Below are positions 44,500 through 57,085 of a stretch of DNA of 64,000 nt, one piece after another (positions within the stretch are counted from its first letter, which is position 1; every line of letters begins with the position of its first letter). Under the pieces are notes generated by a model. The model did no database searches. It had not been told where the DNA came from and saw only the letters and a list, made by a program, of their open reading frames with translations. The translations under genes were made by a program, and so were the position numbers. This stretch comes from Aaosphaeria pasadenensis (taxonomy: Eukaryota > Ascomycota > Dothideomycetes > Pleosporales): contig JAKLMB010000028.1 in NCBI GenBank assembly GCA_022813625.1, positions 248,001 to 312,000 of the forward strand, in the 5' to 3' direction.

Positions 44500-45150
44500 A
44501 GATCGACATTACTCAAATATCGCAAGAATTGCAATTGGATGAGTCAATATCCAAATGTGCCTAAGAGGCTTTCAGTTATTAGGTCATGGCATACGTCGAC
44601 TGAAATGGTATTTGCACCTGAGTGTGGAAGTTTACCAGATGCAGCACCAAAGGTAAGTAGCATCGACTTACCATAAATCCCCGCGAAGAGCATAGAAACC
44701 GCGATAAAGAGATGTATCACCCCTGTTCAACCTTCCTAGCGAGGTATTTTCTGAATTTAGATCCTGTGTCTGCACGAAATGTACATCGACATCTGCATGA
44801 GCAATTACAAATCGTCCGTGATCAGCAACTAAAATGAAGGTAAATCCCCACAAACTAGATTTAAAGAGCGATAAAGCTAAGAATACTAATTTGGATACAT
44901 TTGAATTAGTTTAATTAAGGAATAAAGGGTTCAAGGGTTCAATAAGGGTCCATAACATTGCACTGTTGCGCCATACTTTCGGACGCGCTAAGTTAACCTA
45001 CGACTATAGCAATTAAATTCCGCGAGAGCAACGCTTTGTTAACTAACGCAGGGTAATTCATGCAAAATGTCACTGAAGATACTAATCTAGATATCGCATA
45101 GATAACTAAGAAGCATAATTTCCCACAATAGGTTGCTCGTTTCGACCACG
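44500..45150. other. AT-rich, TpA-rich segment, possibly a decayed mobile-element relic
   Basis: Base composition shifts sharply from the surrounding CA/GT-rich DNA to AT-rich sequence full of TTAA, CTAA and TAGATA. A small direct duplication (AGGGTTCA twice) lies near 44926-44941. This resembles repeat-induced-point-mutated fungal DNA, but I could not find terminal repeats or a transposase frame. Confidence 0.25.
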
Positions 45151-48100
45151 ATGCCATCCATCCAGCCCACCTCTCGCCACCCACATTGACACGTAACGAT
45201 CGTCTAGTACGACACCTGCAACGCGATGGCTATCTAACAGAAAACTGAAGGTGGTACTGAGGCACCTAATGCTTCATGCCCAAGTAAGTACATACACACG
45301 CTGCACCACCCTTGACGCATCCCATGTCCCCCCACACCCGCGTCGCATCTACCAGCACCACACCATCAACCACCCATACATACACCCACACCCACACAGA
45401 TACACAAAAACCCCAAACCAGAAGCCCCCCAATCCGGAAAATCAGGTCCCTAATCATCAACCCACCAGTCCTGTATATTCTCTCACATAGTCACGCATGA
45501 AACACTCCGAATGACCAACACCGAACACTAACCCCAAAACATACACACATACTACAACCTTTTCCCCCGCCCCCGTCTCCCCCATCTACACCATTTGCGC
45601 CATCTTTAATCTCGACTATTTTTCTATAGGTCTAGAGGTGTCGGTCGGTGTCTCCGGCTACGCTTGCGTAACACCTCGGTGGCGAAACCGCGTGTCGAAA
45701 AGGGAAAGTGGAGGGGAATGTGGGATGTTGTAATACTTGTATTGTCACGAAGATATGCAGGTTGTTATTGGATAGATTGATAGATAGATAGACAGAATCT
45801 AACTACATTATCTGGCCGAGGTAATTGATTGTAGTAGCGAAAGGTCACGAAGTACACGCAGTGGTGATATATACTCGTTTTGGAGTTTCCTGATTTGAAT
45901 TGGTAATGATGCATTGGGAGTTTCATTCTTCATGCAGAGGGAGTTTCTCGTGATAGATGAATGGGGTTGGTTTGATCGTTTGTATGGATGCACATACATG
46001 GGGATAGCAGATAGATGGACGAAATACTGTACCTGCATGCTTCCCTCCATTCATTCACTCACTCGGTCAGTCTCGCGTACTCGGCCGGGCAAGGATACGA
46101 CCGTCCCTTCCAACCCTTACGGTTTGGGGTGTTTATTTTCGACAAAGCCAGGGTGGGTGTGTGTGGCTATGGAAAAGCCTGCAGATTGTGGGGGAAGGGC
46201 CCTTCGTTTCTTCGTTTGTGCTCGGGTGCCTGCCGAAGGAACCTTGTGTTTCTACGGTTACGGTTACGATTACGGTTGAGGGAGGATTTGTTTCATGCTG
46301 GAGGCCTCGCCTTTAGGGCGGAAGGGACGAGAATCGCCCGGGCGAGGGACGTGAATCCAGGTACACACATACACGCGAGAAGAGAGGACAGGGAGGGAGG
46401 GAAGTGGTAGGGGTGGATGCTGTGTGTACGGTAGGTGAACAACGGTCGGTCTGACCGTACATCGTACGTAGTATTGGGAGAAGTCAGAGAACGTTTCAAG
46501 ACCGTCCCAATTGGGAATCCTACCATAGAGTAATCTGCTGGTTGCCAAGTGGGCTGGCTGGGTACAGAAGGTTGGTCATCTAGGTCTTTGCGTGCGCATG
46601 CAGGCTGGCTGTCAGGTTAGAGGTACATACGCCCGACCCAGGACTCGGGTCGCTATCAGAGGAAGAAATCTAGACTGTGGGTGATCAGATGGGGTAATAC
46701 CAAGGACCTCAGGTTTCTTTCTGTTTCTGGCCATGGCGATATCGCGAATGTCTAGTTGTGCACATCATGTGGGTTTGTACATCAGTCGTCAACATCGAGG
46801 TTCTTCGTACGAGGGCCAAAACAGTGATGATCCACCAATCAACCATGCATGCCATACACCGAGTAAGCCAATACAGTGGCGAAACGAAAAACTCTGAATT
46901 CAATGTCTTTGATTTTGTTCTTTGATTTTTTTCGCAGAGAGGATTTCATGGCGATACTCGGTGCTAAGGCCCAAGGCCCAGTCCACTTATCGCCATCCCA
47001 CATTTGGTTCGTGGCCGAGGCCAAAACAATCAACAGTCCCAGAACGACTCACCCAGAAACGAGCGTGAGATTTCTAACCCACAGAATATACGAACATGCG
47101 GTACCTTGCAGCATCGATCCCTCAATCCTGTTCTACACGCACGCACGTACGCACGCACACACGCTCGCAAGCCACTTGACCTCGTTCTTCACAGTGCGAG
47201 AGCGACCGTTTACCGTACAACAGCTTACCTGCGGGGGTTTGCTTTTGCAGAGCTGCTGGGTGAGAGTCCGGTCAGGCCCCTACGCCTCGAGCATCTCTAG
47301 GCGAGAATTTTGGCTCTTATGGTTTGTTTCGAACTCACAGTGCTCGTATCCGAGTGCTTGTGTAGGACCTGAAACAAAGCGTCCGACCCAATGGTCATGC
47401 TCTGTCTGAGCCACTCTTATTCCCCCGCCAAGCGAATCTCGCTTTTTGGGCCTTAGCTGCGAGGAAGGAAGAATGGAAGGAGCATTACAGGGAATGATTT
47501 TGGGTTGGAGGAACAGAAGCAGTGAGAATAGACTTAGCCTCGTTGTGGTGTATGTACATACAGCTGATTTACAGGGTCTGGGCAGGGGTTGGTCAACGTG
47601 TTGAAGGGATCCCCAGGGTCAATGTTGGAGATGCAGAATGGGGTAGGAGGGTGTCGAAAATAAATGATGCGAGGCTGGGGAAAGCAACGCAATGACAATG
47701 TTTGCTCTGTTCCTGCATGCAGGGAAGTTTCGAAAAAGGGTTTGTAGGATTGAACTGCTCTGTGTAGATAGGTAGGTAGCTAGGTAGGTATGCATGCACA
47801 GTATAGTGAATGGGACTGGCATGTGAGAAGGGCTCTGAGCACTTGACGGACGTTTTCTTCTAGTGCTCTCGGGGACTATTCTACAGACGCATGTTTTCGG
47901 AATGCAGGACGTACCTTGCCGATTATCGAAAGGCTGCCATGGCGTGCTGATCCCTCTCCAAGCAGTTCTTTAGTCTCTTGGTATGTACCCGAAACATATT
48001 TTAAGGACGGCCCATATCGGCAGGATGAGGTACTCGGGGGGAGTAGGAGCGGAAAGGTCCCACGTTCCGCCACCTCATGGGAACACTGGCGTAGCCCTAC

Positions 48101-51100
48101 GACTGGATCTATCATGTTTCTCTCTGGTCGAGTGGAGGTGGAGGTGGAGTCGGAACAGGGGGTCGAGGGAGGAGGGCGTCAAAGTAGTTTCTCTGTTCGG
48201 TTAGATTCATGTCAGCCACAAATCGTGAACTGGGACTGGGTCTTGGGGTGTATGCTAATCATTCCATCGCTCGTTCGGCAGGTTGATTTTTGCAGGTAAG
48301 AATAGCCATATGGGACTATCGAAATGTTTGGGGGTCAATAACTATGTTGTTGGCTTTTCTACTAAAGCGGATCTTGCGGATACGCCATCATTGCACAAGA
48401 TCCATCCTTCCCGTCAAAGATCAGGTCTGTGTACACTTACTACTACACAGCCGGTAGGATACTTACAATAGCTGCCGATGGCTTACCTAGTTAGTTGGAG
48501 GGCCATTCGTTGATTAATTGCGAGGACGGTTCGGTATATGGGACGCACATCCACACCTGTTCTGCCCGTGCTCGCTATCCTATCCCTATGGAGTATTTTG
48601 TGAAGACCGTGCACACATGGGGAGGCTGACTTGCAGTATCAGCCATACCCCATACAGACAGTTCGTACCATTGAAGTCTAGATCGATTGGGGGTCTTACT
48701 GTATGTACATGTACAAGCCTCGCGAGATTTGGAGCATCATCCAATCATGTTACCGGTCGAGGGTCTATTGCCTACGTACCTGATGAGGCAATAATCTTGA
48801 TCAGGTAATGAGGTGGGTGAGATAGATCTTGTCCAACATTGCCGAGCGTGAGCAAGAAGATGGTCAGATTCAGGGTCGTAGTCATGGTATGGACAGGGTC
48901 ATGGTCAGCAAAAAACCAGCACTATGAGGTGGAAAATCGCGTGACTTGAGCATCGCCCTGGGAAGGATTTAAGCTTGAACGATTTTGATTCCTGATAGTA
49001 AGGCGCGCGAGAATCCATCCCCACCTTGTTCCCTGTCTGAAGGGTCTCAAGGGAAGAGGGTGGGTGTGGACTAAGATGTCGGATCGCTGCGTGCGAGAAG
49101 ATGGGTCCAAAACATCATTTGCGAATTGAGGCAAATGGGAGGACTAGTGAAGCAACTTGTGATAGTAATAGGCCAATCCGAGTTCACGATGAAGAAAAAT
49201 GCCTTGGGCTTGAGGTAAAACTTTTAGTCTTAGTTCGTTCGAAACATTTTGGCGGGACCATCCGCTTTGCCTGTTTGCCTGTCGTTACGGTCGGTTGTAT
49301 CTAACTTGCAATGATTCATGACCAGCGCCGCCAACTCCCACGATCAACAATTCGCCGAAGTTCTTGCCATGGCCCATGTCCACCGTATCTGATCTCACTG
49401 GCTTGATGGATCTAACGTTCTTGAGGTATTCATGAAACGATCCAATCCAGGGTTTTCTCTTCGACGAAGCGGGGCGAGGCCATTGGTGGTGGCTCTTCTC
49501 CTCGTCGTCCATTTCGCCCTGCACCGCGCACCAGCACGTGGTGAGAAGAGGAATAGGAAAGAGGAAGCGGGATTTACCACCCTTTGAATTCCAACATCCT
49601 GACAAGAACACGCGAGAACTAGGGAACCAGGCGTTGAGAGGGAGCTAGAGAAAAACTAGACTCGTGGCTGACAGCTTGTCATACGTGAGAAAGGATTCTG
49701 TGGAGAGGGTGATGAATTGTAGCTTGCCTCCCACCACCAGCAGTTCCACCACCAACACTATCGCCGAGGTACCTTTCACTGTCATCGCATCCATTGTAGG
49801 GAGAGACATTGTGAGGGAGAAGGAACCGGTATACCCAGTCTGGATAAGATACGCCCAAGCCAGGTGACCATTGAGTGATGGCTAGACGTTTCCAAATGAT
49901 TATGGCTGGTGGGAAAGGCACACTCTGCCTCTACTGCACGGCACCTATGACCTTCTCTCTCTCTCTCTATCTGCCTGCTCTCGTACGCCGCTCTCGTGTT
50001 GAGTGGCACAATGTCTCTGATATTTGCTCAAGTCTGAGGCTGGCCTTGGCCCAGTCCATCACCTCGCAACACACCAGGCACCGCACCGCACATCGCATCC
50101 CGTACTGGGCATCATACACTGGGGGGTACAGTCTGGTGCTCGATCCATCGCAATCAATCGCTTCTCGGCCATCACGTTGCATCCAAAGTAACTAGGCAAG
50201 CGCTTGCGGCGCGCAGGTTATGACTTAGCGTAAACAGCTAATGCTGGGGCGATTCACAAAACATTTTATTGAAATCTGCCGGCGGCGTAGAAGACGACTT
50301 GAGGGGCGAAGAGCGGCACAGCGACCATTGCCATTGAGCTGCCTTGTATCTTGAGATGTTTCCGTCCCGCAAACCGTGTAATCGGACCGTTCGCAGCGAC
50401 TGCATAGGTCGAGGGATGTAGTTAATTGGATGGGGGAGTCGAGGGACTATGCTCAGTAGAAGCACGCTGGTGGAGAGGTACAGCAGTTTGGGAGGGGGAG
50501 GGAGGGGCGGGCCGTGGCGCGATGCGCAGTCGGCATCTAGTTACAGCGAACAACACCACCACCCAGCGTGCTGCGTGAACCTATTTTTTCCACTTCCCCT
50601 CCCGCCTTCGCCTCCATGGCTGAGCCTCGTTCGTCCAATTTTCCTATGGAGGCTTATCCACCAACCATTTTCTCCTGCTCGTACTGGCACGCCTGGGTAG
50701 TGGAGAGAAGGACCCTTGATTCCAGTCCTAGTTCTGGTCCATAATGCCAACTGATTCCAATCAATTAATGTCAGCGGGAGCAACCATGTGGGGAGGGGGA
50801 AGGGAGGGCCCCTCGTCTCATTACTCCACTTCGCGTTGCTGGGTAAGGTATGGATGTCTTACTTTTGGGGAACGCACGAGTCGAGATGGGGGTGATGATC
50901 GAGAGGCGCTCTGCATGTGCTCCTCTATACGGGATGGAGACTGCGAGGCGTGGTGCAGACGGGTTTTGTAAGGAGAAATGGGTGAGGGATGACGATGTCT
51001 TGCGCGCGAGTTTTGCATCTTCCTTCAACACAGGGTGTCGATGCAATGCGATGCGCTGTGATTGCGATGGCTCCTTCGCACTGCCATAGAGACAGAGTCT

Positions 51101-52369
51101 GCGTTGCGATACGATGCGATTTTGAGGGAGCAGTCTCGCTGTAATCAATCGCCTTATGGTGCGTGCTAGCACAGTGCGACTGAGTAGAGGGTGAACGCAC
51201 ACACGAACGAGAGGCGCAGACGTCAAGCTTCAAGGCACGCTTGTAGATGGGCGTTACCTAGACGGATTAGATCAGCGAAGCCAGGTGCTGCGGCCAGCCA
51301 GTACAAGAAATCATCATGCCATTTTTCTCTACAAGAATAGAAGACCCAGAGGGGTTCAGGCAACCAGACGGTTAGGAAGCAATGTTGGAGAGTCGTGATT
51401 GACCCAGCGTGTTGGAATATTTGCATATACATGAAAGATTTGACCAACAGGTCCAATCCGCGAAAACAATCAATCACCAACCAGATAACCAGTTCATTTA
51501 ATCAATCAGTCAATCAAATCCCAACTGCCCCAATAGGATGGAGACATAAAGGTACATGTCTACTGTCTAGGGTTTGTTTCCTAAGGAAACCCCAGGATAA
51601 GGTGTTTACCACTCCCGCCGATCCGACCAACCCTAATCCGGATAAACCCACCAACACCGATCCTAGTCCCGTAGACTCTTCTACCAATCAAACCCCTACA
51701 GTTTTATGCAGATGCAGCATGGGTATCCCCTGTGCAAGCGACCAGGACTGAGCGGTTTGCTGCAGGGGTTGCGAGGGACAGAGCCAGGATGATGATGATG
51801 GTGATGGGTGTGGACTGGGATAGTCAAGACGGGTAGACAGGGATGAGGGGGACGGACCGCATTGTGGTACAGCAGTTACACTCCATCGATGATCATCCAT
51901 GAACAGAAGACAGGGCCATGCAAAGATGGATTTGTTTTGTTGCTGTTCTGTCATCCTGTCGTCTGTCGTCTGTTCGGTCCAAACAAGGCTAGATTGCGCG
52001 CACCCCATCCGCCCCCCGGCTACCCCCGGCTAGTTTACATTTTCAAGCGACCCAGGCACTGGGACGGACACATACTGCTCTACTGTGTACCTTACTACGT
52101 AGGAGATGGATGTGGGATCAATGTACTGTGTGAAGTGTCGTTATCTTCATCAGATCCGCATCCCGCATCCACATCCAGATTTCAGAGTCCTGTCGGATTG
52201 CAGTCCTAGTATTAAATCAAATGAAAAAGAGGAAGTGGAATCTGCAATCCACTGCTGCATCTTTAGCGAAATGTGTGCGTCACCGAAGCCCAGTGGAGAG
52301 CGATTGGAAACGTAGCGGCGGACTTCTACTACACAGTATACATTGTACATTGCCTAGGCACAGTATGTA

Positions 52370-52870
52370 ACTCCACCACATTCATACATACACACATACA
52401 GCAAAAACGTAAAACGTCCATCCTCTTGCATCCATTAATTGTTCCTTGCAAGGCAGGACTCGTGCCAACACACGCATACATACCTAGATACTTACACACG
52501 TATGATACGTACATACATCCACAAGACACACATACATACACACAAAACAACGCAACAACACAAGGCACACCCAATACCTACCTGTGCTTGCTTCACAACG
52601 TGACGTCGCCGTCCTCTCCCCTTCCCCTCCTTTCACCACCACCACCGTCGTCACCATCACCATCACCATTCGTTCAATCAATTCTCTCGGACAAACCTCG
52701 TTTCGATTGCCTCCTTCTCCTCCTCTCCCCAACTCATCCCCTCACCATCCCCGATCCCCAAACAAGCATGTCATCGAAACTCTCTTTCTCTCTCCCCTCG
52801 AGCCACCCACCCGGCCGGCCATATCCCACAACTCCGTCCGTAGCCAAACACACACCCCTCCACCTTACTT
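52370..52870 (+). other. CA/CT-rich leader-like island, possible unannotated transcription unit
   Basis: The plus strand is almost free of G over long stretches, first CA-rich (52370-52570) and then CT-rich with CACCATCACCATCACC. The known genes at 22779 and 31512 are preceded by the same kind of tract. An ATG at 52768 opens a 34-codon frame (MSSKLSFSLPSSHPPGRP...) with no known domain. A transcript starting here is inference. Confidence 0.25.
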
Positions 52871-54693
52871 AGCATTCCAAAACGCACATTGTCTTCACCA
52901 GACACTTCTTGCATGATGATCTCTACGTCGCTGGAATTATCAGGAGGCGTTACGTTACGTACGTCTGTATGTATGCACGTGTATACGTAGGTGGGTATGT
53001 TGTGTGCAGTAGGTTTTACGAACACGAGTACGACAGTACCCCAGCACCACCGGCCTGCGTTGGCGAGCGATCCTTGGCATCGACTCGACCTTAGTAGTCA
53101 CGTAGTCACGTAGTAGTAGTAACAGTATCATCGATTCATCATCATACACAACTCTCGCTGTTAGTTCACTGGCGACCGAACTGCCGAGTGGGGAGAGAAA
53201 GGGGGAAAAGCAAACGATGCATGCGCGACGACGCTGGTGCGTAGATCTTTTCAGCCTCAGCTTCTCGTTTCCTCGTGTTCGCGATTACCATGGGTTTGGT
53301 AGGAGTTGCAGAGGGGGGAAGGACAGCGGTGAGCGAGAAAAACTGCGTGTTTTGGTTCGTATCGTGATGTGGGTTTTATAGTAAATGCGTACGTACATAC
53401 GAAGGTGTGTGGTTGCGTGCTGTGCTGGGTGGGAAGGGGAAGCGGCTGATAAGCACGTGGAGATGTGCCGGGGAAGGGGGAGGTTATTTTAAACAATTTG
53501 TAGGCCTTGGATGTTGAGAGAGGGATGGTAGGGGATGTGGGGGATATTTCGTATTCGCAGATGGCGATTTGCGTCGTTAAGAGAAGATTTGGGTTGATGG
53601 GGGAAGGTGCAGGCTAATGTCTAAGAATATAATCGGCATCGTTGTATATAGAGTTTAGGTGGTTGCTGGGAATGAATGGGATGTGGGGTTTATGGAACAT
53701 CTCAAGTCGATTGGGAAAACAAAAGAGTTCATAGTATAGTAGTGTATGGAACTTCATTAACCGGAATCAAGGTTGATAGAAAGAATAGAAGAATAAAACA
53801 AATAATGTTGATAATAGTAATTGGCGAAGTCCACTTCTGTACATCATCTCGACGATCATCTCATCACTACTACTACCGCATCACAGCTCCCCACGCCGAA
53901 CGAGCCTCACATCGCCTGAGGCTCTCACCCATCTACCCTCAAAACCACAGACTCCACCGCATATCACACACATCCACCACCAATCTAACACTACCTCAGC
54001 GCCACCACCCACGTCAAGGAGAGAAAAATAGCTAACAACGGAGGTTTTGTAACCTGTCGTCGTCATTGTCCGCCGCACATCGCGGACCCCTTCCCTTCTC
54101 ATGTTCGATTATTCATCACTCCCCAAACCCAACAGCTACAATCCAATACAATCGAACGTCTTGGAACGAGAGTGTGGTGGCGATAGCGAAGGAAGGTAGA
54201 AGCGTAAGTAGGCATAATGCTTCGGACGATCGCATCTATCTACATATCGAACTAGATCTTTCATGCATGCGTGTTCACGTGTAGTGTGTAGTGTGTGGTG
54301 GGGGTAGTTTCCTACAGTTTATGCGTTTGAGATGAAGAGTAACCTTGAATTGGAATGTCATTGATTTAATTGTGGGTTTTGTCATTGTATTGTCGCGGTC
54401 GCCGTGGTCTATGTATGTAGTATGTAGTTGAAGATACGTTGATAGTCGTGTGAGGTTAGCCTAGCGAGACATACCTACCCTCAGTTCGAACTTCGCAGCT
54501 CGTACGAACTCACTACTTACCTGCGCAACGCATAACACACAGCATAGCACAACCAAGCAACCACCCATCTCCCCCGTCCTCGCCGCAGTGGGAAGCTCGA
54601 TAGATAACCTTCCTCCCATATACGCACATACCATACACAGTAATGCCAGGTCAGTCAGGTACAGCAGCGTAGCTACCTAACCCACCGCAAGGT

Positions 54694-54719
54694 ACCGCAC
54701 CGCACCGCACCGCACCGCA
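54694..54719. repeat. (ACCGC)n pentanucleotide repeat, 5 units
   Basis: Five ACCGC units read directly; related shorter arrays lie at 28168 and 50080. Confidence 0.9.
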
Positions 54720-55959
54720 TTTCTATTTTTGCCTCGCCCACCATACCAACCCAACCCAGGCGGTAGGATGTCCACTTCGAGTCATGCGAGCAGGCACAGC
54801 GCGGGTGTGTGCGTTGCGTGTAGGGCAGGGGAGGGCAGGGCTATGCGCGGGGCGCGGGCGGCGGCCGACTTTGCTTCGTGCGAATACATAGGTACACTTT
54901 GCACTGTAGGTTCTGTGTGTAAGTATCGACGATGTAATGGTTCGCCCCGCCCTGTGACTGTGAAGGGCAAGGGAATTTGAATTACCCACCCTGTAATTCA
55001 AAATCGAAATCGATAATCAGCAGGTGGTATTTCGGCCATGTGCGTGCCGTGCGACGACCCCCGAGAGAGGGAAAAATGGCATGTTGACAGAATGGCTGTT
55101 CGGTCTCGGGCAAAGCAGCAGGTTGGAGGACGGCGTGCGGTGGTAGTGTGGATAATGTCTACAGATGGTTAGACCGGGCGGGTGCTGGGGGGTGATTGGT
55201 TGGGAGGGAGGTTGTGCTTAGCCGGTTGGGGGTTAGCGTAGGGTAATGCGGCTTCGGGCATTAATAGACGAGAGCGAAAGAGTAGAGAGAGGGGAGAAAA
55301 ATAGGCACGTCGGGGACGGAGGGGAATTGTTGTAGTGGTAATATGTACGCGGAGTACTGTGTACCTTTTTCTTTTCGATCGATCGATCGATGAGGGTGAT
55401 GATGGTACAGTAAGAGAGAATGGAATGTGTGTGATTAGACATAATTTGACTTTGCTATCTGCTTTGAACGTTGGCTATCTCACACCGACACCGCTGACTT
55501 GTCGGTGGTGTGTTTTTGTTGCGAAAATGAACTCCCAAGTTGCGCGACAACGCCGTGTTTACATGAACCCCTTTCCGAAAAAGAAAAAAGACAGATCGTG
55601 GTCTGTCGACATGACGATGATAATGATACCCGAGTATGATGATGATTGATGGTGATGATGATCATGACGACGACGTAGTAGTGTAGTGTAGTGTACCTAT
55701 GCAAATGACCCAAGACCGCGCGATGCCCTCGCAGTAAGAGAAAAAGAAAAAGAAAATGACCAAATCCCAGCACAAGGGTATTTTGAAAAAGCAGGACGTA
55801 ACAATAAGAGAGCTAATGTCGTTTACAACCGCGTAGTACATTTATTTGAAAACAAGAGACGAGATCCTCCCAATACCGAAATCGAAAATAACGTGATCAG
55901 ACGTGCAGGGTGAGACACAACGCCGGAGCAGTGCGTGCCCCAGATCGGCGAAAGCACAT

Positions 55960-57085
55960 CTAGTAAGCAGCAGTGTGAAGCATGTTGTCATCCCAGACTT
56001 GTGGAGATTTTGACATGGCCTTTAGGCTGTCGAAGTACGGTGTGGATGTCTCTTGGTGGCCCATGTACGTCGGCCACTCGTCCTGGTTGTTGTTGGGTGA
56101 CGAGTCGAAGTCATGCACGGAGCTTTCGCTCATGGAGAGTGCCGGGACTGCGCGGGAATGAGGGAGCTGTGGAGGCGACATGGAGACTGCTTGGTTGGGC
56201 CAAGCATTCATCGGTCCCGGTGAGCCACAGAGCGGTGTCTCGAATGTGCCCATCGATCCCATCGAGGTTGTGTTGACGACGTCTGCTTCAGATCCTGACC
56301 ACAGTTGATCGCTGGGCATGAGACCAGGCACTTCGTCACCGAAACCAAGGCCAATGGGGATCTGCCCGTCGTGCGTCCATGTTGATTGGTCCATGTAAGG
56401 GTCGAAGGGGTCCATGATGTTCACTGGCTCGTTGTAGACGACGGACTCCGGAGTTTGCGGAGTCAAGCGTCCGGAACTAAGGTACTTGTTCTTCTCGAGG
56501 GGAGGTTGTGTGTAGGCGGACATGTTCTGCTCTGGACTACTTGAATACGAATAGCATTCGTCGACAATGTGTGGGGTGTAGGTTTGGAGGGGAGTGAGCA
56601 TGGACATGGTAGCAAAGTCTGGTCGGTGTTGGCCGAATTTGGCAGCTTGGTGAAAGTCCATCTGTGAGACGGCACGGACGAGGCGGTGCCTGTCTGGGAC
56701 GCTCCTTGGCGAGCTGTGCCTGCTCATGTTGGGGATGGAGTTTGTCGTAGGATACCTCTTGGGAGACACCAAGTGTTTCCTTGGGTTGCGGTAGCTGTTG
56801 TCTGAAGTTCTCCTGGTTGAGCGAGGCTCGCATTGGAGACCCTTGGCTGTGCAACGGGAGCAAGATGGTACCTGACATGAGTGTTAGCTTCTTGCATATT
56901 GTCATGGTAGACAGACGTGGGGCACCAACCAGCTTGTCGCATTTCGTCTTTGCTTTGGCGCAGATTGTGCAAGCAATAGCTCTTCTCGACGACATCTTGG
57001 TGTATGGGTTGTGGTACTTTGGTAGTGCCACTGGAGGTTGAGAAGTTGGGTTGGTATTGGGGTCGACCTTGATAGAGGAGTTCAT
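55960..57085 (-). CDS. Zn(II)2Cys6 (Gal4-type) transcription factor, compact form
   Basis: Two exons (57085-56930 and 56871-55960) give 355 residues. The zinc cluster is C39-X2-C42-X6-C49-X6-C56-X2-C59-X6-C66, read as ACTICAKAKTKCDKL joined to VPSCSRCTAKGLQCEPRS. A basic RRTSDNSYRNPRK linker follows. The rest is Ser/Pro/Met-rich with acidic patches (IMDPFDPYMDQS, SSVHDFDSSPNNNQDEW), plausibly an activation region. I see no fungal-specific middle homology domain, so it is much shorter than the usual 600-900-residue members. The 58-nt intron lies between the third and fourth cysteines and has a weak GTTGGT donor. ATG 57085 is used; a second at residue 31 (MSSRRAIA) would also keep the whole zinc cluster. 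Targets are unknown. Confidence 0.9.

Larger units (their letters stand above)
44038..55959. other. Gene desert of 11.9 kb
   Basis: Nothing here reads as a conserved protein in six frames; the longest frames are low-complexity or unrelated to any family I know. It contains an AT-rich block (44500-45150), CA/CT-rich strand-asymmetric islands (45260-45600, 52370-52870, 53890-54020, 54500-54640), and many short repeats: (GATA)n near 45776, CACG/CA tracts near 47138-47162, (ACCGC)n at 50080 and 54694, (CGAT)n at 55376-55392. The islands look like the 5' leaders of real genes, so non-coding or very short-ORF transcripts are possible. Confidence 0.55.

Noticed and set aside
46876..47409. 177-codon plus-strand frame in the desert
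   Set aside because: No domain, a tract of Arg/Thr/His repeats from a CACG microsatellite, and no supporting splice or promoter pattern.
50157..50170. ATCGCTTCTCGGCC, identical to the 5' end of U2 snRNA as I recall it
   Set aside because: The match stops after 14 nt; the branch-recognition sequence and the Sm site of U2 do not follow.
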